Positions 46,316 through 58,286 are shown, counted from the stretch's first letter. The stretch: DNA of 64,000 nucleotides from Stenotrophomonas sp. MYb238 (GCF_009496535.1 NZ_WIDL01000013.1:50672-114671); one strand, 5' to 3'. Program-made: numbers and translations. The notes: generated from the letters alone by a model not told the origin.

Positions 46316-47779
46316 TTACGACAAATGTGCAAATGCGTTGCGCATCCAGGCCAGCAGCGGCCCCAGGGCCACCGGCAGCACCAGCAGCGCCACGCAGTTC
46401 ACGCCCAGCACGATGCCCAGGAGGCGGTCGTTGTTGCGCGGCAGCGGCTCGCCCACCGGCTCGTCGAAGTACATGACCTTGACCACGCGCAGGTAGTAGA
46501 AGCAGCCCACCACCGCGCTGATCACGCCCAGGATCACCAGCCACAGCAGGCCGCCGTTGACCGCCGCGCCCAGCACCGCCAGCTTGGCCCAGAAGCCCAG
46601 GAACGGCGGGATGCCGGCCAGCGAGAACATCGCGCACAGCATCAGCCCGGCCATCCACGGGTTGCGCGCGTTCAGGCCCTTGAAGTCGTCGATGCGCTCG
46701 GCCTCGAAGCCGGCGCGCGACAGGGCGACGATCACGCCGAAGGCGGCGGTGGACATGATCGCGTAGGCCACGGCGTAGAACATCGCCGCCGAGTAGCCCG
46801 CCGCGCCGCCGCCGGCCACGCCCATCAGCAGGAAGCCGATGTGCGAGACGGTCGAATAGGCCAGCATGCGCTTGAGGTTGACCTGGGCGATGGCCATCAG
46901 GTTGCCGACCACCAGCGACAGCGCGGCCAGGCCGGCCAGCACGTACTGCAGTTCGGTCGACAGCGGACCGACGCCGGCTTCCAGCAGGCGGTAGGCCATG
47001 CCGAACGCGGCCAGCTTCGGCGCCGAACTGATGAACAGCGCGATCGGCGCCGGGGCGCCCTGGTAGACGTCCGGCAGCCACATGTGGAACGGCGCGGCGC
47101 CCAGCTTGAAGGCGACGCCGGCCACCATGAACACCGCGCCGGTCAGCAGCAGCAGGCGCTCGTCCGAATGCGCGGCGGCGTCGTGGATCACGTCCAGGTG
47201 CAGCGAGCCGGTGGCGCCGTAGACCAGCGACATGCCGTACAGCAGCAGGCCCGAGGCCAGCGAGCCGAGCACGATGTACTTCATGCCCGCCTCGGCGGCC
47301 AGCTTGTTCTCGCGGTTGCTGGCCACCAGCGCGTAGGAACACAGCGCCAGCAGCTCCAGCCCCAGGTAGACCATCAGCAGGCTGCCGGCCGACACCAGGA
47401 TCATCATGCCCGCCGTGGCGAACAGCACCAGGACCGCGATCTCGCCCTGGTAAAGGTTGCGCTCGCGCAGGTAACTCCAGCCGTAGACCAGGGTCAGGCC
47501 GCTGACCAGCACCACCACCGTCTTCATGACGTCGGCGGCGTTGTCGCGGATGAACATGCCGTGGAACACCTCGCCCTGCCCGCCCACGCCGCCCAGCAGC
47601 AGCACGAAGGCGATGGCGAGGATGGCGACCGACAGGAAGTGGGTCCAGACCTTGTGCCGGTTGCTGATGAACAGGTCGAGGATCAGCAGGGCGAAGGCGC
47701 CGCCGATCACCACCAGTTCGGGCAGCAGCGGCGGGAGGTCGGCGGCGGTCAACGGCAGTAGCGTCGGCGTTGTCATCAT
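46316..47779 (-). CDS. nuoN: NADH-quinone oxidoreductase subunit N
   Basis: One of the three antiporter-like proton-pumping subunits of complex I in the inner membrane. It has 487 residues and about 14 membrane helices. LAYSTVSHIGFLLMGVAGGG and FKLGAAPFHMWLPDVYQGAP are the conserved proton-channel blocks; the second contains the key Lys and precedes the His of the central channel. A TTG lies one codon before two ATGs (MMTTPTLLPL); the first ATG was taken, with AGGA just upstream. It is the last gene of the operon. No T-tailed terminator follows, though GC-rich palindromes lie between it and the tRNA promoter. Confidence 0.95.
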   Translation of the reverse strand: MMTTPTLLPLTAADLPPLLPELVVIGGAFALLILDLFISNRHKVWTHFLSVAILAIAFVLLLGGVGGQGEVFHGMFIRDNAADVMKTVVVLVSGLTLVYGWSYLRERNLYQGEIAVLVLFATAGMMILVSAGSLLMVYLGLELLALCSYALVASNRENKLAAEAGMKYIVLGSLASGLLLYGMSLVYGATGSLHLDVIHDAAAHSDERLLLLTGAVFMVAGVAFKLGAAPFHMWLPDVYQGAPAPIALFISSAPKLAAFGMAYRLLEAGVGPLSTELQYVLAGLAALSLVVGNLMAIAQVNLKRMLAYSTVSHIGFLLMGVAGGGAAGYSAAMFYAVAYAIMSTAAFGVIVALSRAGFEAERIDDFKGLNARNPWMAGLMLCAMFSLAGIPPFLGFWAKLAVLGAAVNGGLLWLVILGVISAVVGCFYYLRVVKVMYFDEPVGEPLPRNNDRLLGIVLGVNCVALLVLPVALGPLLAWMRNAFAHLS

Positions 47780-47813
47780 CAAATCCTGGAATCAATACTC
47801 TCGACGGGGCCGC

Positions 47814-49325
47814 TTACAGCAGCTTGCTCGATGCGATCTGCATCGCCAGCTTGGCGATGGAGGGCTCCATCAGTTCGGTCAGCGGCCGCGGATACACGCC
47901 CAGCGCCAGCGTACCGACGGCGAACACGCCCAGCACCAGCCATTCGCGCCCGTTGATGTCCTTCATCTCGGCCACGTGGGCGTTGCCCACCTCGCCGAAG
48001 AACACGCGCTTGTACAGCCACAGCGAATAGGCCGCGCCGATGATCAGCGTGGTGGCCGCACCCAGCGCCACCAGCGGCTCCCACTGGAAGCTGGCCAGCA
48101 CCACCATGAACTCGCCGACGAAACCGCTGGTGCCCGGCAGGCCGGAATTGGCCATGAAGAACAGCAGCGCGAAGGCGGCGAACCACGGCATCACGTTGAC
48201 CACGCCGCCGTAGTCGGCGATGCGGCGGGTGTGCAGGCGGTCGTAGAGCACGCCGATGCAGGAGAACATCGCGCCGGACACGAAGCCGTGCGAGATCATC
48301 TGCACCATCGCGCCCTGCAGGCCCAGGCGCGCGGCATCGGCATTGCCGGCCTCGCGCACCAGCCACAGTGCGGTGAAGGTGCCCAGGGTGACGAAGCCCA
48401 TGTGCGCGACCGAGGAATAGGCCACCAGCTTCTTCATGTCGTCCTGCACCAGCGCCACCAGGCCGACGTAGATCACCGCCACCAGCGACAGCGCGATCAC
48501 CAGCCAGGCCCATTCGCTGCTGGCGTCCGGCACGATCGGCAGGTTGAAGCGCAGGAAGCCGTAGCCGCCGATCTTCAGCGCGATCGCGGCCAGGATCACC
48601 GAACCGGCGGTCGGCGCTTCCACGTGCGCGTCCGGCAGCCAGGTGTGCACCGGGAACATCGGCACCTTGACCGCGAAGGCGATCAGGAAGGCGAAGAATA
48701 TCCAGGTCTGCTCCCGCGCCGACAGCTGCAGCTGGTACAGGTCGGCCAGCTGGAAGCTGCCGCCCTTGATGTACAGGTAGATCAGCGCCACCAGCATCAG
48801 CACCGAGCCGAGGAAGGTGTAGAGGAAGAACTTGATCGCCGCGTAGATGCGGCGCGGGCCGCCCCAGACGCCGATGATCAGGAACATCGGGATCAGCATG
48901 GCCTCGAAGAACACGTAGAACAGCATCGCGTCGGTGGCGGCGAAGATGCCCACCGTCACGCCTTCCAGGATCAGGAAGGCGGCCACGTACTGGTTAACGC
49001 GCTTGTCGATCACGCCCCAGGCGCCGATCAGCGCCAGCACGCCCACCAGCGTGGTCAGCAGCACCAGCGCGATGGCGATGCCGTCGACGGCCAGGTTGTA
49101 GCCGATGCCGTAGGCCGGGATCCACGGGTGCTGCTCGACGAACTGCATCACCTCGGCGGCGGTGCGGTCGTAGCCGCTGAGCAGACCGAGGCTCAGCAGG
49201 AAGGTGAGCAGTGCCACCGCCAGGGACGCCCATCGGGCGGCCTGGGCGTTGCGCACGGCAAGAATCAACGCACCGCCGAGGATCGGCAGCCAGATGAGGA
49301 TACTGAGTAGGGGCCAGTTCGACAC
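47814..49325 (-). CDS. nuoM: NADH-quinone oxidoreductase subunit M
   Basis: Antiporter-like proton-pumping subunit of complex I. The 503-residue protein starts with GTG (MSNWPLLSILIWLPILGGAL), with AAGAAG upstream. Conserved blocks are FEAMLIPMFLIIGVWGGPRR (channel Glu), AFAVKVPMFPVHTWLPDAHV (central Lys) and LVAYSSVAHMGFVTLGTFTA. It is about 20 bases after nuoL and 35 bases before nuoN. Confidence 0.96.
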   Translation of the reverse strand: MSNWPLLSILIWLPILGGALILAVRNAQAARWASLAVALLTFLLSLGLLSGYDRTAAEVMQFVEQHPWIPAYGIGYNLAVDGIAIALVLLTTLVGVLALIGAWGVIDKRVNQYVAAFLILEGVTVGIFAATDAMLFYVFFEAMLIPMFLIIGVWGGPRRIYAAIKFFLYTFLGSVLMLVALIYLYIKGGSFQLADLYQLQLSAREQTWIFFAFLIAFAVKVPMFPVHTWLPDAHVEAPTAGSVILAAIALKIGGYGFLRFNLPIVPDASSEWAWLVIALSLVAVIYVGLVALVQDDMKKLVAYSSVAHMGFVTLGTFTALWLVREAGNADAARLGLQGAMVQMISHGFVSGAMFSCIGVLYDRLHTRRIADYGGVVNVMPWFAAFALLFFMANSGLPGTSGFVGEFMVVLASFQWEPLVALGAATTLIIGAAYSLWLYKRVFFGEVGNAHVAEMKDINGREWLVLGVFAVGTLALGVYPRPLTELMEPSIAKLAMQIASSKLL

Positions 49326-49345
49326 GTCTTCTTATTCCGTACAGG

Positions 49346-51520
49346 TCAACGCCAGAAATGCATCAGCAGGCCCAGCAGGGCGATCAGGCCGATGATCATC
49401 ACGAAGGCGTAGTGGTAGAGGAAACCGGATTGGGTGCGGCGCAGCAGGTTGGCGGCCAGCTCGACCACGCGGGCCGCTCCGTTCACCACCCCATCCACCA
49501 CGTTGCTGTCCACGGCGCGGGCGGCCTTGCCGAGCTTGACGCTGCCGCCAGCGAAACCGTCGATCCACAGCTTGTCGAAGCCGTACTTGTTCTCCAGCAC
49601 CGAAACCACCGGCGCCAGGGCCTTGCGGGACTTGCCGGCCAGCTCCGGCTTCCAGATGTAGAACACCCAGGCCAGGACGAAGCCGGCGACGGTCAGCCAG
49701 AACGCCGGGGCGGTCAGCCCGTGAAGGGCGAACTGCACCGCGCCATGCCAGTGCTCGGCGCCGATCAGGCCGATGACGTCGGCCGGCGGAACGCTGTTGA
49801 GCATCTGCGGGTCGGTCCCCAGCGGATGGCGGAAGTCGACGATGCCGGTGAAGAAGGACATCACCTGCCCCGGGATGCCGTTGCCGCCGGCATGGCCGGC
49901 CCAGTCGGTGCCGAACAGCATCGGGCCGGCGGTGAAGAAGCCGATGAGGATCGACGGGATCGCCAGCAGGATCAGCGGCAGGGTCACCACCCACGGCGAC
50001 TCGTGCGGCTCGTGCGCGCCATGGCCATGGTGGTCGTCATGGTGGTGCGCGTCGTGGCCGTGGTCGTCGTGCGCGTCGCGGAAGCGTTCCTTGCCGAAGA
50101 AGGTCAGGAACAGCAGGCGGAAGCTGTAGAAGCTGGTGACGATCACGCCGCCCAGCACCGCCCAGTAGCCGTAGGTCGCCACCCAGCTGTCGGAGGCGTG
50201 GGCATGCAGTTCGGCGGCCTCGATGATGGTGTCCTTCGAGTAGAAGCCGGAGAAGAACGGCGTGCCGACCAGCGCCAGCGTGCCGATCCACATGGTGATG
50301 TGGGTGATCGGCATGTATTTGCGCAGGCCGCCCATCTTCATCATGTTCTGCTCGTGGTGCATGCCGATGATGACCGAGCCGGCGCCCAGGAACAGCAGCG
50401 CCTTGAAGAAGGCGTGGGTCATCAGGTGGAACACCGCGCCCGAGTAGGCCGACACGCCCAGCGCCACGGTCATGTAGCCCAGCTGCGACAGCGTCGAGTA
50501 GGCGACCACGCGCTTGATGTCGCTCTGCACAATGCCGATCAGGCCGGTGAAGAAGGCCGTGGTCGCGCCGATGAACAGGATGAAGTTCAGCGCGGTCTGC
50601 GACAGCTCGAACAGCGGCGACATGCGGGTGACCATGAAGATGCCGGCGGTCACCATCGTCGCGGCGTGGATCAGCGCCGAGATCGGGGTCGGGCCTTCCA
50701 TCGAGTCCGGCAGCCACACGTGCAGCGGCACCTGCGCCGACTTGCCCATCGCGCCGATGAACAGGCAGATGCAGATCAGGGTGGCGATCGACCAGATCAC
50801 CGGCTCGCCCAGCACCTGCACCGGGTGGCCGAACAGGTTGATCGAGCCCGACCACACCTGGATCAGCGCGTTGGGATCGTCCAGCAGCGGCGCGTTGGCG
50901 AACACGGTCGCGTAGTCCAGGGTGCCGAACACCCACAGCACGCCGGCGATGCCCAGCAGGAAGCCGAAGTCGCCCACGCGGTTGACCAGGAAGGCCTTCA
51001 TGTTGGCGAAGATCGCGCTCGGCTTCTTGAAGTAGAAGCCGATCAGCAGGTACGACACCAGGCCCACCGCTTCCCAGCCGAAGAACAGCTGCAGGAAGTT
51101 GTTGCTCATCACCAAGGTGAGCATGGAGAAGGTGAACAGCGAGATGTAGCTGAAGAAGCGCTGGTAGCCGTCGTCGTCGGCCATGTAGCCGATCGAGTAG
51201 ATGTGCACCAGCAGCGACACGAAGGTCACCACCACCATCATCATCGCGGTCAGGCGGTCGACCATGAAGCCGATGTGCGCCGAATACTGGCCGACCTCGA
51301 AGAAGGTGTAGATGTTCTGGTTGAACGGCTGCGCCCCGCCCCACAGCAGCTGGTACAGGGTGTGCATCGACAGCGCGCAGCTGACCGCCACGCCGAGGAT
51401 GGTGGCGTACTGGGCGCCCTTGCGCCCCACCTGGCGACCGAACAGGCCGGCGATGATGCTGCCGAACAGCGGCGCGAGCACCACTGCGATCAACAGACTC
51501 TTGGAGAGAGTGATTTCCAT
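49346..51520 (-). CDS. nuoL: NADH-quinone oxidoreductase subunit L
   Basis: The distal proton-pumping subunit of complex I, with the long lateral helix along the membrane arm. The 724-residue protein shows FFGWEAVGLVSYLLIGFYFK (channel Glu), GAMGKSAQVPLHVWLPDSME (central Lys), IHAATMVTAGIFMVTRMSPL and VVAYSTLSQLGYMTVALGVS. Between two helices at about 480-507 there is a His-rich loop (AHDDHGHDAHHHDDHHGHGA) with 11 His in about 25 residues. Such loops occur in some NuoL proteins and may bind metal. The ATG is the family start. Confidence 0.96.
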   Translation of the reverse strand: MEITLSKSLLIAVVLAPLFGSIIAGLFGRQVGRKGAQYATILGVAVSCALSMHTLYQLLWGGAQPFNQNIYTFFEVGQYSAHIGFMVDRLTAMMMVVVTFVSLLVHIYSIGYMADDDGYQRFFSYISLFTFSMLTLVMSNNFLQLFFGWEAVGLVSYLLIGFYFKKPSAIFANMKAFLVNRVGDFGFLLGIAGVLWVFGTLDYATVFANAPLLDDPNALIQVWSGSINLFGHPVQVLGEPVIWSIATLICICLFIGAMGKSAQVPLHVWLPDSMEGPTPISALIHAATMVTAGIFMVTRMSPLFELSQTALNFILFIGATTAFFTGLIGIVQSDIKRVVAYSTLSQLGYMTVALGVSAYSGAVFHLMTHAFFKALLFLGAGSVIIGMHHEQNMMKMGGLRKYMPITHITMWIGTLALVGTPFFSGFYSKDTIIEAAELHAHASDSWVATYGYWAVLGGVIVTSFYSFRLLFLTFFGKERFRDAHDDHGHDAHHHDDHHGHGAHEPHESPWVVTLPLILLAIPSILIGFFTAGPMLFGTDWAGHAGGNGIPGQVMSFFTGIVDFRHPLGTDPQMLNSVPPADVIGLIGAEHWHGAVQFALHGLTAPAFWLTVAGFVLAWVFYIWKPELAGKSRKALAPVVSVLENKYGFDKLWIDGFAGGSVKLGKAARAVDSNVVDGVVNGAARVVELAANLLRRTQSGFLYHYAFVMIIGLIALLGLLMHFWR

Positions 51521-51527
51521 CTGTGGG

Positions 51528-51833
51528 TCAGCCCTTCAACGAATCGACTTCGCCCACATTGATGGTGTGGCGGGTACGGAACAGGGTCACCAGGATCGCG
51601 AGGCCGATGGCGGCTTCCGCCGCGGCCACGGTCAGGATGAAGAACACGAACAGCTGGCCGGCGGTGTCGCCGAGTTCGCGCGAGAAGGCGACGAAGTTGA
51701 TGTTCACCGACAGCAGCATCAGCTCGATCGACATCAGCAGCACGATGATGTTCTTGCGGTTGAGGAAGATGCCGGCCACGGAGATGCAGAACATCACCGC
51801 CCCCAGCGCGAGCATGTGGCCCAGGGAAATCAT
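51528..51833 (-). CDS. nuoK: NADH-quinone oxidoreductase subunit K
   Basis: A 101-residue, three-helix membrane subunit of complex [41 protein letters not shown] (with the first essential Glu) and [20 protein letters not shown] (with the second) are diagnostic. Its ATG overlaps the nuoJ stop by four bases (ATGA), so translation is coupled; nuoL starts 7 bases after its stop. The start is family-typical and the open frame upstream lies within nuoJ. Confidence 0.96.
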   Translation of the reverse strand: MISLGHMLALGAVMFCISVAGIFLNRKNIIVLLMSIELMLLSVNINFVAFSRELGDTAGQLFVFFILTVAAAEAAIGLAILVTLFRTRHTINVGEVDSLKG

Positions 51834-52489
51834 GGCTTGGCCTCCTCGCCGCCTTCGTTGTGCTTGGTGTCGGTCAGCACGACCGGCTTTTCCACCGCCA
51901 TCTTGACGATGCGCAGGCGGTCGCTGGCGCGGACCCGCGACTGCTCGGACGGGTTCTGCGTCTTCACGCCGGTGCGCCGGCGCAGGGTCAGCATCACCGC
52001 GGCGATCACCGCCACGGTCAGGATCACCGCGGCGAACTCGAACGGCAGCAGGTATTCGGTGAACAGGCTGCGCGCCAGCCAAGTGATGTTGGAGCTGTCG
52101 GCGGCCACCGCGGCGGCGTTGTCGGCCGGGAACGGCGTGGCAAGGCGCGCCTTGATCCCGATCAGGGTCAGCATCTGCACCAGCATCACCACCGCGACCA
52201 CCAGCCCGACCGGCAGGTAGCGCACCCAGCCTTCGCGCAGGCTGTCCGTTTCCACGTCCAGCATCATCACCACGAACAGGAACAGCACCATCACCGCGCC
52301 CACGTACACCAGCACCAGGGTCACGCCGAGGAACTCGGCGCCCACCAGCAGCCAGACGCAGGCGATGGAGAAGAAGGTCAGGATCAGGCACAGCACGGCA
52401 TACACCGGGTTGCGCACGCTGATCACCGACAGCGCCGACACGCCGGCGACGATCGAGAAGAACCAGAAAGCGATATTTACCCAATCCAT
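51830..52489 (-). CDS. nuoJ: NADH-quinone oxidoreductase subunit J
   Basis: A 219-residue membrane subunit of complex I with five helices. The start [20 protein letters not shown] was chosen by homology; the frame is open further upstream inside nuo[21 protein letters not shown] and [20 protein letters not shown] are the conserved blocks, the second holding the pi-bulge helix that moves during catalysis. The C-terminal tail after the last helix ([18 protein letters not shown] and beyond) is long and charged. It is 10 bases after nuoI. Confidence 0.95.
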   Translation of the reverse strand: MDWVNIAFWFFSIVAGVSALSVISVRNPVYAVLCLILTFFSIACVWLLVGAEFLGVTLVLVYVGAVMVLFLFVVMMLDVETDSLREGWVRYLPVGLVVAVVMLVQMLTLIGIKARLATPFPADNAAAVAADSSNITWLARSLFTEYLLPFEFAAVILTVAVIAAVMLTLRRRTGVKTQNPSEQSRVRASDRLRIVKMAVEKPVVLTDTKHNEGGEEAKP

Positions 52490-52499
52490 CTTTCGGTCC

Positions 52500-52988
52500 T
52501 CAGCGGAAGGCGGCGTCGGCGGCGCGGCGCTCGGCGATCTCGGCTTCCAGCCGATCACCGATGGCCAGCAGCTGCGGCTTGGTGACGATGTTCTCGCCAC
52601 GGTTCTCGAAGTGGTACTCCAGGACGTGGGTTTCCACGATCGAGTCCACCGGGCAGCTCTCCTCGCAGAAACCGCAGAAGATGCACTTGAACAGGTCGAT
52701 CTCGTAGCGCGTGGTGCGGCGGGTGCCGTCCTCGCGCTTGGCCGAGTCGATGGTGATGGCCAGCGCCGGGCACACCGCCTCGCACAGCTTGCAGGCGATG
52801 CAGCGCTCCTCGCCGTTCGGATAGCGGCGCAGCGCATGCAGGCCGCGGAAGCGCGGCGACTGCGGGAACTTCTCCATCGGGTACAGCACGGTGTACTTCG
52901 GCTTGAACGCGTACTTCAGCGTCAGCCACATGCCGGAGATCAACTCCAGCAGCAGCAGGCTCTTGAAATAGTGGGTGATCTTGTTCAT
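52500..52988 (-). CDS. nuoI: NADH-quinone oxidoreductase subunit I
   Basis: A 162-residue ferredoxin-type subunit of the complex I peripheral arm carrying the N6a and N6b 4Fe-4S clusters. Two motifs are intact: [12 protein letters not shown] and [12 protein letters not shown]. The N-terminal helix ([20 protein letters not shown]) lies against the membrane arm. [19 protein letters not shown] is the usual block before the first cluster. The ATG follows nuoH by 3 bases. Confidence 0.97.
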   Translation of the reverse strand: MNKITHYFKSLLLLELISGMWLTLKYAFKPKYTVLYPMEKFPQSPRFRGLHALRRYPNGEERCIACKLCEAVCPALAITIDSAKREDGTRRTTRYEIDLFKCIFCGFCEESCPVDSIVETHVLEYHFENRGENIVTKPQLLAIGDRLEAEIAERRAADAAFR

Positions 52989-52991
52989 GAA

Positions 52992-54086
52992 TCAAACGCC
53001 TCTCTGGATCACGCCGTAGAACACCATCAACGCCACCACTGCGATCCAGCCGATGGTCAGCGGGATGAACACCTTCCAGCCCAGGCGCATGATCTGGTCG
53101 TAGCGGAAGCGCGGGAACGTGGCGCGGAACCAGATGTACGAACTGGCGAAGAAGAACACCTTGGCCAGCAGCCACGGCCAGCCGCCGTTCCAGATCCAGT
53201 CGACCCATGGCGATACGTCCGCCGTGACCCAGCCCTGGATCGGGCTCAGCCAGCCGCCCATGAAGAAGATCGAGATCAGGAAGCTGATCAGGATCATGTT
53301 GGCGTACTCGGCCAGGAAGAACAGCGCGAACGCACCGCCGGAGTATTCGACCATGTGGCCGGCGACGATTTCCGATTCGCCTTCCACCACGTCGAACGGC
53401 GCGCGGTTGGTTTCGGCCACGCCGGACACCCAGTACACGACGAACAGCGGCAGCAGCGGCAGCAGGAACCAGTCGAAGAAACCCGAGCTGCCCTGCTGCG
53501 CCAGCACGATCTGGCTCAGGTTCAGGCTGCCGGCGGCGATCATCACGCCGACCAGGGCGAAGCCCATCGCGATCTCGTAGCTGACCATCTGCGCGGCCGA
53601 GCGCATCGCGCCGAGGAAGGCGTACTTGGAGTTCGACGCCCAGCCGGCCAGGATCACGCCGTAGATGCCCAGCGAGGTCATCGCCAGCAGGTACAGCAGG
53701 CCGACGTTGGCGTTGGACAGCACCAACTTGTAGTCGAACGGCACCACCGACCAGGCCGCGAACGACGGCGCCAGCACGATCAGCGGCGCCAGCACGTAGA
53801 TCGCCCTGTGCGCGTTGGCCGGCTGCACGATTTCCTTGAACAGCAGCTTGGTCACGTCGGCGAAGGCCTGCAGCAGGCCGCCGAGGCCGACGTACATCGG
53901 CCCGTGGCGCACGTGCATCCAGCCGATCAGCTTGCGCTCCCACAGCACGTAGAACGCCACCGACACGATGATCGGCATGGCGATGACCAGGATCTTCAGC
54001 ACCGTCCACAGCACGATGCCGATGTCGCCCAGCGCCAGGAACCACTGGTGCAGCGGATCGACCGCGTTCAACAGCAACTCGTTCAT
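52992..54086 (-). CDS. nuoH: NADH-quinone oxidoreductase subunit H
   Basis: A 364-residue membrane subunit of complex I, at the junction with the peripheral arm, forming much of the quinone chamber. Eight helices; diagnostic blocks are [60 protein letters not shown] and [20 protein letters not shown] (the quinone-chamber Glu-rich loop), then [20 protein letters not shown]. The ATG overlaps the nuoG stop by four bases. Confidence 0.97.
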   Translation of the reverse strand: MNELLLNAVDPLHQWFLALGDIGIVLWTVLKILVIAMPIIVSVAFYVLWERKLIGWMHVRHGPMYVGLGGLLQAFADVTKLLFKEIVQPANAHRAIYVLAPLIVLAPSFAAWSVVPFDYKLVLSNANVGLLYLLAMTSLGIYGVILAGWASNSKYAFLGAMRSAAQMVSYEIAMGFALVGVMIAAGSLNLSQIVLAQQGSSGFFDWFLLPLLPLFVVYWVSGVAETNRAPFDVVEGESEIVAGHMVEYSGGAFALFFLAEYANMILISFLISIFFMGGWLSPIQGWVTADVSPWVDWIWNGGWPWLLAKVFFFASSYIWFRATFPRFRYDQIMRLGWKVFIPLTIGWIAVVALMVFYGVIQRGV

Positions 54087-56325
54087 GCAGCCACCACCGT
54101 TACCCGAGCGGCGCCCAGCGGCGCGGTGGCGCCGTGGCCCGATTCAATCCAGACCGCACCGGCGGCGACGCGCGCGTCGACCACGACCGGCAGGGTCGCC
54201 TTGCCGGCGTCGGTGCCGACCTTGGCCATCTGCCCTTCGGCCAGCTGCAGGCGCGCGGCGTCCTCGGCGTTGAGCACGATGCGCGGCGCGTTGTTCAGCG
54301 GATGTGCCTGCAGTGCTTCGGCACGGCGCACCACCGCATCGGTGCGGTAGATCGCCGGGGTCGAAGCCACTTCCAGGCCCTCGCCCGCCGCCTGCGGCTG
54401 CGCGGAGGCAGCCACGTCCACCTGCACCGGCTGCAGGCCGGCACGCAGGCCTGCCAGGTCGGTGAAACCGAAGCCGGCCAGCTGCAGGTCGCCGCCGAGG
54501 GCGCGCAGCACGCGCCAGCCCTCGCGGGCCTCGCCCGGCAGCTTGCCGCCGGCACGGGCCTGCTGCTCGCGGCCGTCGAGGTTGGTCAGGGTCGCGTCGA
54601 TTTCCGGCAGCGCGCCGATCGGCAGGATCACGTCGGCGACATCGCGGGTCGAGACGCAGGCGAACTGGCTGAACGCCACCACCTTGGCACCGGCCAGCGC
54701 CTTGCGCGCGGCGGCGCCGTCGGCGAAGTCCAGGCCCGGTTCGATGCCGTACAGCACGTAGGCCTTGCGCGGCTGGGCCAGCATCGCGCCGGCGTCCTTG
54801 CCGGCCGGCAGCACGCCGGCGCGGGACAGGCCGATGGCGTTGGCGCCCTGCGGGATGCGGCACAGCCTTGCGCCGGTGGCGGCGGCGAAGTCGCGCGCGG
54901 CGGCGCGGATCGCGGCGGCCTGCGGGTGGTTCTCGGCGATCGCGCCGACGATGACGACGGTGTTGCCGCCGCTCTTCACCGCCTCGCGCAGCGCGGCGTC
55001 GCCCATGGCGTCGGCGAGCCTGGACGGCGCGACGATCTGCTTGCCGGCCAGCGCGAAGGCGAAATCGAAATCGACCGGGTTGACCGCGAAGATCCGCGCA
55101 CCGTTCTTGGTCTGCGCCTTGCGCAGGCGGGCATGCAGCAGCGGCAGCTCGTGGCGGACGTTGCTGCCCAGCAGCACGATGCGGTCGGCGTTCTCGATCT
55201 CGGCCAGCGAGGCGCCGAACACCTCGGCGGTCGCGGCGTCGGAGAAGTCGCGGTTGTCGATGCGGTGGTCGATGTTGTTCGAGCCCAGGCCGGCGGCCAG
55301 GCGGGCCAGCAGCGCGCCCTCCTCGTTCGAGGTGGACGGATGCACCAGCACGCCGAGGTCGTCGCCGCGGTTGCCGTCGAGGATCTCGCGGGCGGCGGCC
55401 AGGCCTTCGGCCCAGCTCACTTCCTGCCATTCGCCGTTGACCTTCTGCAGCGGCTTGACCGCGCGGTCGGCGGCGTACAGGCCCTGGTGCGAATAACGGT
55501 CGCGGTCGGACAGCCAGCACTCGTTGACCAGCTCGTTGTCGCGCGGCACCGCGCGCAGCACTTCGCCGCGGCGCACGTGCAGGAACAGGTTCGAGCCCAT
55601 GGCGTCGTGGTAGCCCAGCGACTCGCGCGCGGTCAGTTCCCACGGGCGGGCGCGGAACTGGAACACCTTGTTGGTCAGCGCGCCGACCGGGCATACGTCG
55701 ATCACGTTGCCCGAAAGCTCGGTGGTCAGCGGCTTGCCGTCGTAGGTGCCGATCTGCAGGTTCTCGCCGCGGTACATGCCGCCCAGCTCATAGGTGCCGG
55801 CGATCTCCGCGGTGAAGCGCACGCAGCGGGTGCACTGGATGCAGCGGGTCATCTCGGTGGCGACCAGCGGGCCCATGTCCTCGTCGGCCACCACGCGCTT
55901 GCGCTCGTTGAAGCGGCTGACCGAACGGCCGTAGCCCAGCGACACGTCCTGCAGCTCGCACTCGCCGCCCTGGTCGCAGATCGGGCAGTCCAGCGGGTGG
56001 TTGATCAGCAGGAATTCCATGACCGAGCGCTGGTACTTGAGCGCCTTCTCGTTGCGGGTCTGGATCTTCATGCCGTCCATGACCGGCGTGGCGCAGGCCG
56101 GCGACGGCTTGGGCGACTTCTCCACGTCGACCAGGCACATGCGGCAGTTGGCCGCGATCGGCAGCTTCTCGTGGTAGCAGAAGCGCGGAATCGGGATGCC
56201 GGCCTTGTCGGCGGCCTGGATGATCATCGACCCCTTGGGCGCGAACATCGTCTGTCCATCGATCTCGATGGTGACGTGTCCTTCCGGCGCCACCGGCGCC
56301 TCGCTCGGGTTCACGGGTTGCGCGC

Positions 56326-56329
<4 letters not shown>
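54083..56329 (-). CDS. nuoG: NADH-quinone oxidoreductase subunit G
   Basis: The 748-residue large Fe-S subunit of complex I. The N-terminal ferredoxin-like part binds 2Fe-2S cluster N1b ([20 protein letters not shown]), followed by His-ligated N5 ([20 protein letters not shown]) and N4 ([11 protein letters not shown]). The remaining two thirds resembles molybdopterin oxidoreductases without the cofactor. The additional CxxC cluster motif (N7) of E. coli NuoG is not obvious. The C-terminal domain is alanine-rich. The ATG is preceded by overlapping nuoF (ATGA). Confidence 0.95.
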
Positions 56330-57663
<1,334 letters not shown>

Positions 57664-57666
57664 GCC

Positions 57667-58194
57667 TTACTCCAGCCCGTCCAGCAGCGCGTCGACCTGG
57701 TCCAGCGTCAGGCGCTCGTGGTAGTGACCGTTGATGACCATCATCGGCGCGCCCGCGCAGCCGGCCAGGCACTCTTCCTCGCGCTTGAGGTAGACGCGGC
57801 CGTCCGGGGTCGATTCGCCGTGCCTGATGCCCAGCTTCTTCTCGCAGTGGCGCACGATGTCGTCGGCGCCGTTGAGCCAGCAGCTGATGTTGGTGCAGAT
57901 GGCGACGTTGTTGCGGCCGACCTTCTCGGTCTCGAACATCGAGTAGAAGCTGGCGACCTCGTAGGCCCACACGAACGGCAGGTCAAGGTACTTGGCCACC
58001 GCGGCGATCAGTTCGTCGCTCAGCCAGCCCTGGTTCTGCTCCTGGGCGGCGTGCAGGCCCTGCAGCACCGCCGAGCGCTTGCGCTCCGGCGGGAACTTCG
58101 TCAGCCAGTGATCGATGTGAGCGCGCGTCTTGTCGCTCAGCACCACCATCGGGTCGACGTCGCGCGCCGCCTCGAAATTACCTGTCGCCTTCAT
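57667..58194 (-). CDS. nuoE: NADH-quinone oxidoreductase subunit E
   Basis: The 175-residue thioredoxin-fold subunit with 2Fe-2S cluster N1a. The four ligands are in CTNISCWLNGADDIV and CLAGCAGAPMMVINGHYHE. The N-terminal helical part (FPPERKRSAVLQGLHAAQEQ) packs on NuoF. The ATG has GAGG upstream and forms an ATGA with the stop of a small frame that fills the 91-base gap after nuoD. Confidence 0.96.
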   Translation of the reverse strand: MKATGNFEAARDVDPMVVLSDKTRAHIDHWLTKFPPERKRSAVLQGLHAAQEQNQGWLSDELIAAVAKYLDLPFVWAYEVASFYSMFETEKVGRNNVAICTNISCWLNGADDIVRHCEKKLGIRHGESTPDGRVYLKREEECLAGCAGAPMMVINGHYHERLTLDQVDALLDGLE

Positions 58195-58286
58195 CGGCCG
58201 ACCTCAACCAATAGCAGATCCTGGGAAACCGGTGCCTGCAGCAGCGTGGCCGCGCTGGCACCGGGCGTTGTGCGTTTGCCCGGCAT
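58191..58286 (-). CDS. Possible 31-residue coupling ORF between nuoD and nuoE
   Basis: Starts [20 protein letters not shown] and fills exactly the nuoD-nuoE gap. Its ATG overlaps the nuoD stop (TAATG) and its TGA overlaps the nuoE start (ATGA), so ribosomes could pass through it. Its third-position GC (21 of 30 sense codons, about 70%) looks lower than that of the neighbouring nuo genes, which argues against strong coding selection. It has no homology I recognise. It could be a real leader-like peptide or a chance frame. Confidence 0.3.
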   Translation of the reverse strand: MPGKRTTPGASAATLLQAPVSQDLLLVEVGR

